DNA from: Sphingomonas taxi
GTDB taxonomy: Bacteria; Pseudomonadota; Alphaproteobacteria; Sphingomonadales; Sphingomonadaceae
Reading direction: 5' to 3'
Assembly (NCBI RefSeq): GCF_000764535.1
Contig: NZ_CP009571.1
Location: forward strand, 558,001-622,000
Length of the DNA stretch: 64,000 nt
Below, piece after piece: positions 45,232 to 54,228 of this stretch. Under the pieces are notes generated by a model that ran no database searches, had not been told where the DNA came from, and was given only the letters and a program-made list of their open reading frames with translations. Made by a program: the position numbers and the translations under genes. How positions within the stretch are numbered: position 1 is the first letter of the stretch; the number at the start of each line of letters is the position of its first letter.

Positions 45232-46379
45232 CCGATCCGTTCGCCGGCGCCTTCCCGGCATCCTTCCTGCGCGATGACGGCCGTCGGACGGCGACCGCCA
45301 ACGAGCGCGTGGTGATGACGCTGCTGTCGAAGCGGGGGGCTGCTTCGCGGGCCGATCTCTCGCGGGCGACCGGCCTCGCTCCGCATTCGATCACCCGCCT
45401 GGTCGAGCCGCTGCTCGAACGCGGTCTGGTGGGGGAGGGGGCGCCGGAGATCAGCGGCCGGGGCAAGCCGAGCGCGCCGCTGCGCCTGCTCGCCGACGCC
45501 GCCTTCGCCGTCGGCATCTCGGTGATGACCGATGCGGTCTCGCTCGCGCTGATGGATATCACCGGTGCGATCCGGGCACGCGCCTCGGCGCCGCTCGAGA
45601 GCGCGGATTTCCCGGCCGCGGCCGATCAGCTCGCGCGCCTGATCGACGATACCGTCCGGGACGCTGGGCTCGATCCGGCGCGGCGAATCGGCATCGGCGT
45701 GGGGGTGACCGGCTATTTCGTCGGCGACGGAGCGCGGCTCAACCCGCCTGCGCAGCTCGATCCCTGGGCGTTGATTCCGCTCGATACATTGCTGGCGGAT
45801 CGACTCGGCGGGCCGTTATGGGTCGCCAATGACGGCAATGTCGCGGCGGTGGGCGAGGCGATGCTGGGGGTCGGGCGGACGGTAAGCGATTTCGCCTATC
45901 TCTATTTCGCGGCAGGCTTCGGCGGCGGTGTGGTCGCGGGCGGTGCGCCGATGCGCGGTGCGCATCGCAACGCCGGCGAATTCGCCTCGATCCTGCCCGA
46001 AGGCTGGGCGCAACCGAATCTGGAGACACTGCGGCTCTGGCTTGCGGCGCATGGCCAATCGTGGCCCGACCTGCATGCCATGCTCTCTGGCTTCGATCCG
46101 CACGATCCGGCCATCAACGGCTGGCTCGACACGTGCGCGCCCTCGCTCAACCTCGTCGCCTCGGCGATTTCCGCGATCCTCGATCCCGAACTGATCGTAC
46201 TCGGCGGCAGACTGCCGCCCGCGCTGGCCGACCGGATCGCCGCCCGCATCCGCTTCACCAACCCAGAGCGTCGGGGGCATCACCGTCCCGCCCCGCGGAT
46301 CGTCAGCTCCGCGATCGGCACCGACGCCCCCGTCATCGGTGCCGCGATGCTGCCGATGCGCGCCGCTTTCTTCACCTAA
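45228..46379 (+). CDS. ROK-family transcriptional regulator
   Basis: 383 residues. N-terminal winged helix (about 20-80: NERVVMTLLSKRGAASRADLSRATGLAPHSITRLVEPLLERGLV), then the ROK sugar-kinase-like body (FAVGISVMTDAVSLALMDITG, WVANDGNVAAVGEAMLGVG, HRNAGEFASILPEG, LIVLGGRLP). The usual zinc motif CxCGxxGCxE after NAGE is missing, as in the second ROK protein of the window, and the phosphate-binding DxGGT is degenerate, so it should be a sugar-sensing repressor without kinase activity. Target is probably the divergent TBDR (41473-44175) or its own unit. Confidence 0.9.
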   Translation: MTDPFAGAFPASFLRDDGRRTATANERVVMTLLSKRGAASRADLSRATGLAPHSITRLVEPLLERGLVGEGAPEISGRGKPSAPLRLLADAAFAVGISVMTDAVSLALMDITGAIRARASAPLESADFPAAADQLARLIDDTVRDAGLDPARRIGIGVGVTGYFVGDGARLNPPAQLDPWALIPLDTLLADRLGGPLWVANDGNVAAVGEAMLGVGRTVSDFAYLYFAAGFGGGVVAGGAPMRGAHRNAGEFASILPEGWAQPNLETLRLWLAAHGQSWPDLHAMLSGFDPHDPAINGWLDTCAPSLNLVASAISAILDPELIVLGGRLPPALADRIAARIRFTNPERRGHHRPAPRIVSSAIGTDAPVIGAAMLPMRAAFFT

Positions 46380-46424
46380 CACGTCGATTGGGGGGCGCCA
46401 GCGATCTGGCATGCGGGCCGGCAT

Positions 46425-49226
46425 TCATCGCAACCGCCGCCCATAGACGTCCTGTACCTCCACCGGTCCAAGTCCCAGCGCCCGGATAGCGGGTTCGATC
46501 CGGCGGAGGTCGCCGGAAATGCTCCAGACGAAATCGTCGGTGCGGAACGTTTCCGCGGCAACCTTGCGCGCCTCGTCCAGTGAGATGCCGCGGACGATAT
46601 CCGGCACGCCGGTGACATAATCGAGCGGCATGTCGCGCGTGTCCGCGTCGAGCATCGCGCCGAGATAGGCCGCGTTGGAGCTCAATCCGGTTTCCATGCG
46701 GTTGAGCACGGCGGTCTTCTGTCCGTCCAGCTCTGCCCACGTCAGCGGCCGGTCGTGGGTGAACGCGCCGATCTCCTTGACGATCTCGCGGATCGCGTCG
46801 GCGGTATTGTCGGTCTGCACCGCGCCGCTGACGTAGAAGGTGCGCTGCGACTGGACCGAGCCGCCGAGGTGCGAATACATGCCGTACGACCAGCCCTTCT
46901 CCTCGCGCACGGTCATGTTGATACGGCTCGTGAAGCTTTCGCCGAGTGCGGAATTGGCGAGCTGTTCGGCCATTGTCCGTCGCGCCTCCCAAGGCTCGAT
47001 CAGGCGGCCGGCGAGGATGTTGCTCTGCTCGGCACCGGGCACGTCGATCAGCACGACGCGGACGCCGGTCGGACGGGCCAACGCAGTGGCGATCGTCGCG
47101 GCGGGCTTGGCATCGACATGCCAGTTGCCGAGATGCTGTTCGAGGAGCGTACGGGCCTTTTCGAGCGTGATGTCGCCGACGAAATAGGCGGTCAGATTGG
47201 CCGGCGCGAGTTCGTTGCGATAGAAAGCGAGCATCTCGTCGCGCGACACCTTCTTCGCCTCGGCGCGCGTGTCGATCCAGCCGTAAGGATGGTCTCGACC
47301 CCATAATGCCGAGTTGAACAACGCGCTCTGCGCATTGGCGGGATTGCTCTCATAGGCATCGAACGTCTGATCGACGCGGGCGATATATTCGTCGATCTTC
47401 TTCTGTGGGAATAACGGTTCGCGCAGCACCTCGGCGACGAGGTCGATCCCCGCGCCCAGCCCGGCCGTGTGGCTCGCGAAGCTCAAGGTGCAGCGCCGGT
47501 CGCCGCTGCCCGTGCCGGGGAAGATCCCCAGATCGCGCATCCGCGCTTCCAGCGCGCCGTGGGGATAACGCTGACTGCCCTCGAACAGGCTGCCGAACGT
47601 ATGGGTCGACAGCCCCCGCGGATAGCGATGATCGATCATCTGGCCGGTGGCGAATTGGAGTGCGACACTGACCAGCGGGAGCCGCGGCCGGTGCACGACG
47701 ACCAGTCTGGCGCCGTTGGCGAGCGTCGCGCGCTCGATCGTCGGGAAGGGGCGCGACGATGATGTCGCCGCCGTGGCTGCCGGTGGTTGATGCCGGTCGA
47801 CCGATCCGGCAATTGCCGGCTGTGTTTTCGGTTCCGGGTCGGTGCGAACCGCGAGATAGGGACGCGAGAGCCATTTGCGCGCCACCGCCGCAATTTCGAA
47901 CGGTGTCGCTTCCTTCTCCCAACGGCGGCCGACCTTGAACAGCAAGGGATCGCCGGCGATCAGTTCGCCCGCCTCCAGCAGGCCGCCGACCGATTGCGGA
48001 GTCTCCAGCGAGGCGAGCAGCGACTTGTCCTTGATCGCGAAATTCTGGCGCAGCACCACCGGGTCCGGCCCGTCGCGCAGCAGCTTCGCCATCACCGCGT
48101 CGATGCGCCGGTCGATCTCGGCGATATCCCCGCCCGGTTTGACGTCGACCCCGATTGAGAAGGTGCCGTTGACCGAAGCGTCGCCGAAGCTCGCCGATAC
48201 GCCGAGGGCCGGGCCGTCGTTTTCGACCAGCGCGTGATTGAGCGCGAGCTGCGGCGCACCGGCGATCGCGGAGGCGAACATTTGGAGCAGCGTCCCCTCG
48301 CGTTCGTCCCCGGTCGGCACCGGCCAGGTGCGCTCGAGCTGGATCGTACCGCTTTTGCCGAAGAAGTGGAGCTGCTTGCCCTCGCCGAGCACCGGCACCC
48401 AGCGTTTGATCTCCTGGACGCGCTTGCCCGGTCGCACATCCTTGAAATAGAGCGCGACCTTCTCGCGTGCCGTCACCGGGTCGATATCGCCGGCAAGCAG
48501 CAGGATGGCGTTGCCGGCGCCATAATAATTGTCGAACCAGCTCCGTGCATCGGCGACGCTGGCGTTGTCGAGATCCTGCATCGATCCGATCGGCGCGTGA
48601 TCGTACGGATGGCCTTTTGGATAGAGAGCGGTGGTATAGGCTGCGCTGCGTGCGGCGGATTCCGGCGTCTCGCGTTGCCGCTTCTCGTTCTTGACCACGG
48701 CGCGCTGGCCGTCGAGTGCCTTGAGGTCGATCGCACCGGGCAGATATTGCATCCGGTCGCTTTCCATCCACAGCGCCAGGTCCAGCTCGCGCGTCGGCAC
48801 GACCTCATAGTATCGCGTCCGGTCGGTGGTGGTGTTGCCGTTGACGTCGATCGCACCGTCATCGAGCAACTTCTTGAAATACTCGCCTTTCCGATTTTCC
48901 GTCTCCTGGAACATCATATGTTCGAACAGATGGGCAAATCCCGTCTTGCCCTGGGGTTCATCCTTCGAGCCGACGCGGTAGGTTACCGATACCAGCACCT
49001 TTGGCACGCTGTGGTCGGGATAGACGATCACGGTCAGCCCGTTGGGCAGGGTGAAGCGCTCGAACGGCAGCTTGATCTGTTCAATCAGATCCGGAGCGTC
49101 GTGCCGGGCGGCCGCGACCGCTGCCGCCGTGCGATGTGGCCGGGTCGCCGCCGCTTGTACGGTCAATGCCGGTAGCGCGCAGGACACCATGAAAAAGCAC
49201 AAAATCAGCGTCTTCCGAACCTTCAT
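46425..49226 (-). CDS. M16-family zinc metallopeptidase, secreted
   Basis: 933 residues with signal peptide (LILCFFMVSCALPALTVQA). Two M16 units: residues about 55-480 and 500-930. The inverted zinc motif HLFEH is at 99-103, followed by the downstream acidic partner region (AVVKNEKRQRETPES). The second half lacks HxxEH and is the usual non-catalytic half. Such enzymes (PqqL, FusC relatives) enclose and cut peptides in a chamber. It is divergent from a large TBDR gene across a 237-bp AT-rich region, suggesting that it processes what that receptor imports. The frame extends to 49421, but the signal peptide fixes the start. Confidence 0.92.
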   Translation of the reverse strand: MKVRKTLILCFFMVSCALPALTVQAAATRPHRTAAAVAAARHDAPDLIEQIKLPFERFTLPNGLTVIVYPDHSVPKVLVSVTYRVGSKDEPQGKTGFAHLFEHMMFQETENRKGEYFKKLLDDGAIDVNGNTTTDRTRYYEVVPTRELDLALWMESDRMQYLPGAIDLKALDGQRAVVKNEKRQRETPESAARSAAYTTALYPKGHPYDHAPIGSMQDLDNASVADARSWFDNYYGAGNAILLLAGDIDPVTAREKVALYFKDVRPGKRVQEIKRWVPVLGEGKQLHFFGKSGTIQLERTWPVPTGDEREGTLLQMFASAIAGAPQLALNHALVENDGPALGVSASFGDASVNGTFSIGVDVKPGGDIAEIDRRIDAVMAKLLRDGPDPVVLRQNFAIKDKSLLASLETPQSVGGLLEAGELIAGDPLLFKVGRRWEKEATPFEIAAVARKWLSRPYLAVRTDPEPKTQPAIAGSVDRHQPPAATAATSSSRPFPTIERATLANGARLVVVHRPRLPLVSVALQFATGQMIDHRYPRGLSTHTFGSLFEGSQRYPHGALEARMRDLGIFPGTGSGDRRCTLSFASHTAGLGAGIDLVAEVLREPLFPQKKIDEYIARVDQTFDAYESNPANAQSALFNSALWGRDHPYGWIDTRAEAKKVSRDEMLAFYRNELAPANLTAYFVGDITLEKARTLLEQHLGNWHVDAKPAATIATALARPTGVRVVLIDVPGAEQSNILAGRLIEPWEARRTMAEQLANSALGESFTSRINMTVREEKGWSYGMYSHLGGSVQSQRTFYVSGAVQTDNTADAIREIVKEIGAFTHDRPLTWAELDGQKTAVLNRMETGLSSNAAYLGAMLDADTRDMPLDYVTGVPDIVRGISLDEARKVAAETFRTDDFVWSISGDLRRIEPAIRALGLGPVEVQDVYGRRLR

Positions 49227-49463
49227 AGATAAAACTCGCTCAAGACTTGACTGTTGATGAGTACACATTCCTGCTGCAACCAATAGTCCGTCCTGATCAC
49301 CACTCCATGAAATTCCTACTATATCGGTATGTAAAAATGCTTGCTTCGGCTTTGTTCTGCATCCGGCCAGAAAACGGGCATCACGCCATTGCCAAGTATC
49401 GTTCGGGGCATATTCGAACATTATCTTGGCTATGCAGTGACTTGATAAAGTCGGGGGAAGTCA

Positions 49464-52400
49464 GTGCATTCAAACTATGTAAAAACAAAGACGATGCTGC
49501 TTGTCGGTACGATGCTGCTGCCGCCGGCGTTTTTGTTTCAAGGGCAGGCACTTGCGCAGGCGCGCCCTGCCTCGGAGGCATCGACGCTGACGCCTGCGGT
49601 GGAGGACGCGCCTGCGACCAGCGCCGAGGATGCGGACGCAGCTCCACCTGCTCAGGCCGCCGACGATCGGAAGGCCTCCGAACGGAAGCAAGGCGATCAG
49701 ACGGTAGACGAGGCCGCGCCCGGCGAATCGCAACCCGCGCGGCCGACGTCCGATCGACGCAAGGCGGACACCGCGGCGGATGGATCCATTGTCGTCACCG
49801 GGTCGCGTATCGGCGGTTATGATCCGACCAGCGACGTCAAGGTCTATACGCAGGACGACATCAAGGCGCTCGGCGTCTCCAACGTGCAGGATTTCATTCG
49901 TAGCCTGCCGCAGAACCAGGCATCGGTAGGCTATGGCCTGAACAATCGCACCAAGGCCGCGAACCAGGATGCTCACGGATTGGGCGGCCTCGGCGTCGCC
50001 GGGGTCAATCTGCGCGGACTCGGCACCAAGAACACGCTGGTGCTGGTCAACGGCCGGCGCATCGCCGGTGCGGCGGGAGTGGAGGATGGCTTCGCCAACA
50101 TCAACACCATACCGCTCGCGGCCGTGGATCGGGTCGAGGTTAGTCTGGGCGGCAACAGCGCGGTCTATGGGGCAGACGCGATGGCCGGCGTGGTCAACTT
50201 CATCCTGAAAAAGCATTATAATGGCTATGCTGCGACGGTACGGCACGAGAACTCCAGCACCGGCGCGCGCACGACCCAGGCGACCTATCTTGCCGCGACC
50301 TCATGGGGCAGTGGATCGATCACCGGGACGCTGTCGCTGACGCAGATCGATCCGGCGCAAAACGTCAAGCTCGGTTATGTCACGCACGACTACCGCCGGT
50401 ACATTACGCGAGAACAACTCGTGGCTTTGGGGCGGTCGAGATATGCTCTCGACCAACGATCCTCGAGAGATGGCGCACAGCCCGGGGCCATCGTGCTGGA
50501 TTACAAAATCCTGGCGTCAAAGGGGCAGAGGGCAAAGGACGTCGATGAGACCTACCAGTGGAAGCCAGGCGGGGACATGACGCATCCGACCTTCGCCGGG
50601 TTGGGCCCAATCGATCGCGAGACGATCGCGCCGAACATTCCGGTCGACGCCGGCGAACATCAGCGCAGTGGTGGCCTGTCCCTAAATATCGAGCAGAAGA
50701 TCACCGATCGGCTGCGCGTCACCCTCGACTATCTAGGCTCGATCAACAAGGCGAACCTGCGCGAACTATGGCAGAAGATCGATATCGTCGTGCCGTTCAC
50801 CCAGGCATATAGTCCGCTCAAACGCAGCGACTTTCCCGCCGAGGCGGTGATCGCGAACACGTTCGGCGTCTATTATTATCCCAGTGCCGATTACGCCAAT
50901 GGGCGCATGCGCCGAGGATTTCAGGAAACAACGATCCGCTCGCATACGGTCAACGGCGGGCTTCGCTACGAATTCGATCCGGAAACGGCGCTTTCGGGCA
51001 ATTACTCCTATTCGCGCAACACCGCGACCGGGAAGCAGCAGGGCATCCAAAACCTGACCAGCACCCGGTACGGCCATTGCGTCGCCAGCACCGGCACCGT
51101 GACCGCGCCCAATCTCGATGCGATCGTCGCGGCACAATGCGCGGCAATCAACAGCAGCGATCCGGCGCTGGCGTTCAACTTCCTCGATGATGGAACCGGC
51201 AAACTCGGCGTCCCCGCCAGCGTCTTCTTCGTCACCACCCATCGGCTGGCGACGTCGGCGGGTGCGCAGGATGCCGACATCCTGTTCACCGCTGCGCCGA
51301 TCACGCTGCCGGCCGGCAAGGTGCGCCTGGCGATCGGCGGGGAAACACGGACCAATTCGGTGAAGAGCCCCCGCATCGTCCAGCGAACCGCAGAACGGCT
51401 GAATACGCGGTTATGGGCGGCCTATGCGGAGCTGCGCGTACCGTTGATCGCGGAGACGATGGGAATACCGCTTTTCCACACCCTCGATCTGTCGCTGAAG
51501 GCGCGCTACGATCGGTATGATTCCCACGGGCCGATCGGCACCGTCGACAATATCCCGTACGCTGACGGCGGCACACTCATCCGCGGCAAGTCGACCTTCG
51601 ACCGGCTCAGTCCTGACGTTGGACTGGCCTGGACGCCGATCGGTGGCCTGCTAGTGAGGGGCAGCGTGTCGTCCAACTTCACGCCTCCACCCTTTACCGC
51701 GCTTTACGATGTCGTTGCGGGTCAGACGAACTTCGAGAAATACATCTTCTCCGATCCCCTCGCTCCGGCTGACGACCCTTATTACACCTGGAACGGTCCG
51801 ATCCCGGCGCAAACGCAAGCCAATCCGACTCTACGTCCGTCGGTGGCGCGCAGCTACAACCTCGGATTAGTGATCACGCCGCCACGCGCGATGCATAACC
51901 TCAATCTCGAAGTGAACTATTACCGGACCCGCATCCGCGACCGGGTTAGCGATTCTACCGAGTTGTTCGACTTGATCCCCGCAACGGAATATTTTGCGAT
52001 ACCGGAATTTTTTGTACGGGATGCCAGCGGATATATCGTTCGCCAGATCATCAAGCCGATCAACATCGGCTGGGACAAAAGCGAGTCGCTGGACGTACAA
52101 TTCAGCTACGCGATTCCGACCGGTATCGGCCTGATCACGCCATCGATCCTCTATTCGCGGAACTTCAAACAACAGGTTTCCTATGCTGGACGCGTCTCGA
52201 CGATCAACAATCTCGGTACGTCGACTGGTATCGACAAATACCGGCTCGTCGGCAATCTGGATTTCACCCGCCCCGATCTGATGGCCCGGCTGACCGTGCG
52301 ATACATACCGCCCTATGAGAATACCTACGACCTGACGCGGGAAGACGGTGAATTCTGGGATTCCGATTTTGACGGTGTGAAGGATCAGCCGATGCACATT

Positions 52401-52589
52401 GCCAGTCTGATCACCTATGATTTCACCACGCGGTGGCAAGCGACGCCGAAGCTGACGTTGAGCGCTGGCGGCCGCAACATCTTCAACGCCAAGCCGCCGT
52501 TCGCGATGATCGACCGCCGGCCCTTCGACGCATCCCGCTACGACATACGTGGACGGGTATTGTATGCCGAAGCGCGCGTGAACCTCTAA
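49464..52589 (+). CDS. Large TonB-dependent receptor
   Basis: 1041 residues, GTG start behind GGGGGAAG. Signal peptide (MLLVGTMLLPPAFLFQGQALAQA), a long low-complexity Ala/Glu/Asp stretch (about 33-100), then GSIVVTGSRIGGYDPTSDVKVYTQDDIKALG as TonB box and plug, and the barrel. RGLGTKNTLVLVNGRRIAG..YGADAMAGVVNFILKKHYNG is the plug end. Codon use is visibly less GC-biased than its neighbours (many tat, aat, ata), hinting at recent transfer. Divergent from the M16 peptidase gene. The ligand is unknown; a peptide or protein is suggested by that partner. Confidence 0.93.
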   Translation: MHSNYVKTKTMLLVGTMLLPPAFLFQGQALAQARPASEASTLTPAVEDAPATSAEDADAAPPAQAADDRKASERKQGDQTVDEAAPGESQPARPTSDRRKADTAADGSIVVTGSRIGGYDPTSDVKVYTQDDIKALGVSNVQDFIRSLPQNQASVGYGLNNRTKAANQDAHGLGGLGVAGVNLRGLGTKNTLVLVNGRRIAGAAGVEDGFANINTIPLAAVDRVEVSLGGNSAVYGADAMAGVVNFILKKHYNGYAATVRHENSSTGARTTQATYLAATSWGSGSITGTLSLTQIDPAQNVKLGYVTHDYRRYITREQLVALGRSRYALDQRSSRDGAQPGAIVLDYKILASKGQRAKDVDETYQWKPGGDMTHPTFAGLGPIDRETIAPNIPVDAGEHQRSGGLSLNIEQKITDRLRVTLDYLGSINKANLRELWQKIDIVVPFTQAYSPLKRSDFPAEAVIANTFGVYYYPSADYANGRMRRGFQETTIRSHTVNGGLRYEFDPETALSGNYSYSRNTATGKQQGIQNLTSTRYGHCVASTGTVTAPNLDAIVAAQCAAINSSDPALAFNFLDDGTGKLGVPASVFFVTTHRLATSAGAQDADILFTAAPITLPAGKVRLAIGGETRTNSVKSPRIVQRTAERLNTRLWAAYAELRVPLIAETMGIPLFHTLDLSLKARYDRYDSHGPIGTVDNIPYADGGTLIRGKSTFDRLSPDVGLAWTPIGGLLVRGSVSSNFTPPPFTALYDVVAGQTNFEKYIFSDPLAPADDPYYTWNGPIPAQTQANPTLRPSVARSYNLGLVITPPRAMHNLNLEVNYYRTRIRDRVSDSTELFDLIPATEYFAIPEFFVRDASGYIVRQIIKPINIGWDKSESLDVQFSYAIPTGIGLITPSILYSRNFKQQVSYAGRVSTINNLGTSTGIDKYRLVGNLDFTRPDLMARLTVRYIPPYENTYDLTREDGEFWDSDFDGVKDQPMHIASLITYDFTTRWQATPKLTLSAGGRNIFNAKPPFAMIDRRPFDASRYDIRGRVLYAEARVNL

Positions 52590-52799
52590 TATAATTTCAA
52601 TGAGGTGTTAGCCATCTTTAAAATGGTTTGTTTATTTTCGCACGCCAGCTTTCTTGAAAGAATTATAATACTGTATGAACAAGAAATAATCAATATTATC
52701 GATATAAGTCGTGACAATCCCCTTACCGATGGGAGTTTCACAAACGCCTATCCAGATCGCAGCCCGGCATCGCCCCATGCCGGGCCGCGTAACGGAGCG

Positions 52800-53492
52800 T
52801 CAGTCCGTGCTGCGCTCGGCGAGCAGGTCAAGCAGCCGTTGTGCGGCATCTGCCGACGAGCCGGGGTTCTGCCCCGTGATGAGCAGGCCATCCGACACGA
52901 CGTGCGACGCCCAATCGTCGCCGCGGGTGAACTGCCCGCCATTCGCCTTCAGAATGTCCTCGACGAGGAAGGGTACCACGTCGGTCAGGCCGACCGCGGC
53001 TTCCTCGCTGTTGGTGAAGCCGGTGATGGTCTTGCCGGCGACCAGCGACGTGCCATTGGAACCCTTGACGTGGCGCAGCACACCCGGCGCGTGGCAGACT
53101 AGCGCCACCGGCTTGTCCACCGCGATGGCCGCCTCGATCAGGCCGATCGACCGCGGGTCTTCGGCGAGGTCCCACAGCGGGCCGTGGCCGCCGGGATAGA
53201 AGATCGCGTCGAAATCCGCCGCCGATTGCTCGGCCAGTACGTGCGTGTCGGCCAAGGCGGCCTGCGCCTCCGGGTCGGCGGCAAAGCGACGGGTGGCATC
53301 GGTCTGCGACGACGGTTCGTCGCTCTTGGGATCGAGCGGCGGCTGGCCACCCTTTGGTGAAGCGAGCGTGATCTCGGCGCCGGCATCCTTGAAGACATAA
53401 TAAGGCGCGGCCAGTTCCTCGAGCCAGAAGCCGGTCTTCTTGCCGGTATCGCCGAGCTGGTCGTGCGAGGTGAGGACGATCAGGATCTTCAT
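52800..53492 (-). CDS. DJ-1/PfpI-family protein, Hsp31-like
   Basis: 230 residues. Nucleophile-elbow Cys133-His134 in VALVCHAPGVL, the oxyanion segment AIFYPGGHGPLWDLAEDP, and the acidic residue near TGFWLEELAAPYYVF are the marks of the class I glutamine amidotransferase-like Hsp31/glyoxalase III group. Members detoxify methylglyoxal and act as chaperones. It is 101 bp downstream of a TetR gene, and a dyad shared with that regulator's promoter (53536-53550) lies in front of it, so it is probably the repressor's target, induced by a reactive electrophile. Confidence 0.9.
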   Translation of the reverse strand: MKILIVLTSHDQLGDTGKKTGFWLEELAAPYYVFKDAGAEITLASPKGGQPPLDPKSDEPSSQTDATRRFAADPEAQAALADTHVLAEQSAADFDAIFYPGGHGPLWDLAEDPRSIGLIEAAIAVDKPVALVCHAPGVLRHVKGSNGTSLVAGKTITGFTNSEEAAVGLTDVVPFLVEDILKANGGQFTRGDDWASHVVSDGLLITGQNPGSSADAAQRLLDLLAERSTD

Positions 53493-53535
53493 GTCTGGCT
53501 TCCTTCGCTGTGACGAAGCTCGACATAGATCGTAT

Positions 53536-53550
53536 TAGACCGGTCGTCTA
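53536..53550. promoter_or_regulatory. TetR operator, site in front of the DJ-1 gene
   Basis: TAGAC-CGGTC-GTCTA, perfect 5-bp arms, 44-58 nt upstream of the DJ-1 gene's start. The same arms recur at 54214-54228 before the TetR gene. Confidence 0.7.
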
Positions 53551-53593
53551 CAGCTTCGTGGGTCGATGGTTCAGGATGCTGGCTCGGCTTCCG

Positions 53594-54193
53594 TCACGGC
53601 GTCAGGCCGAGAAGCTGCCGGGTCGAGCACAACGCGGCGTCGAACGGCGCGTGTGTCCTCACGATCTTCGCCATCACGCTGGCGCCAAGCCAGAGCTGAT
53701 AGAGCGACGCGGCCACGTCTTCGGCCGTCCCGGTCACGCCGACCGAGCCATCGGCGACGCCATCTCCAACCATGCGGGTCATACGCGCGATGATCGCGGC
53801 GGTACCCGTCTTCAACGTCAGCCGCATCGGCTCGGACAGATCGGCGACCTCGGCCCCGAGCTTGACCGCCAGGCAGCGTCCCTGACAGTCGAGCGCGCCC
53901 TGATTGTCGCGCCAGGCCGCGAAATAGGCGATCAACCGCTCGGCCCCGGTCAGGCCGGGCCGCGCGAACAAAGCATCCATCTCGGCAAGATAATCGTCGA
54001 AATAGGCGGCGAGCATCGCCTCGCCGAACGCGTCCTTCGATGCGAAATAGTGGTAGAAGGATCCCTTGGGTACGCCGGCGTCCTTCAGGATCTCGGTCAG
54101 GCCGACGGCCGAAAACCCCTTGCGGCTCATGATCGTCTGGCCCGTCGCGAGGATCGTGGCACGCGTACTGGTATCGGGAGGCGGAGGTGACAT
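53594..54193 (-). CDS. TetR-family regulator
   Basis: 199 residues. N-terminal HTH (ATILATGQTIMSRKGFSAVGLTEILKDAGVPKGSFYHYFASKDAFGEAML, residues 10-60) and a helical ligand domain with cysteines (ALDCQGRCLAVKLGAEVADLS). The form resembles AcuR/NemR-type repressors of electrophile stress, in which cysteines sense the inducer; this is inferred. Two identical-arm dyads, one before its own gene and one before the DJ-1 gene, support autoregulation and control of the DJ-1 gene. It follows the end of the second RND operon by 32 bp, so readthrough could also express it. Confidence 0.92.
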   Translation of the reverse strand: MSPPPPDTSTRATILATGQTIMSRKGFSAVGLTEILKDAGVPKGSFYHYFASKDAFGEAMLAAYFDDYLAEMDALFARPGLTGAERLIAYFAAWRDNQGALDCQGRCLAVKLGAEVADLSEPMRLTLKTGTAAIIARMTRMVGDGVADGSVGVTGTAEDVAASLYQLWLGASVMAKIVRTHAPFDAALCSTRQLLGLTP

Positions 54194-54213
54194 GGACCTG
54201 ACGTATCATTGGC

Positions 54214-54228
54214 TAGACCGATCGTCTA
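54214..54228. promoter_or_regulatory. TetR operator, site in front of the TetR gene
   Basis: TAGAC-CGATC-GTCTA, 21-35 nt upstream of the TetR start; the symmetry extends to C..G on both sides. It overlaps the stop codon of the RND outer-membrane channel gene (54226-54228). Confidence 0.7.

Noticed and set aside
49390..49430. Short GTTCG...CGAAC dyad upstream of the M16-linked TBDR
   Set aside because: Arms of only 5 bp with an 8-9 nt spacer and no second copy nearby; too weak to call an operator.
52590..52799. Possible small gene, tRNA or strong terminator in the AT-rich segment
   Set aside because: Only short frames and weak hairpins (such as CTTTC-TT-GAAAG) are visible; no cloverleaf or convincing T-run.
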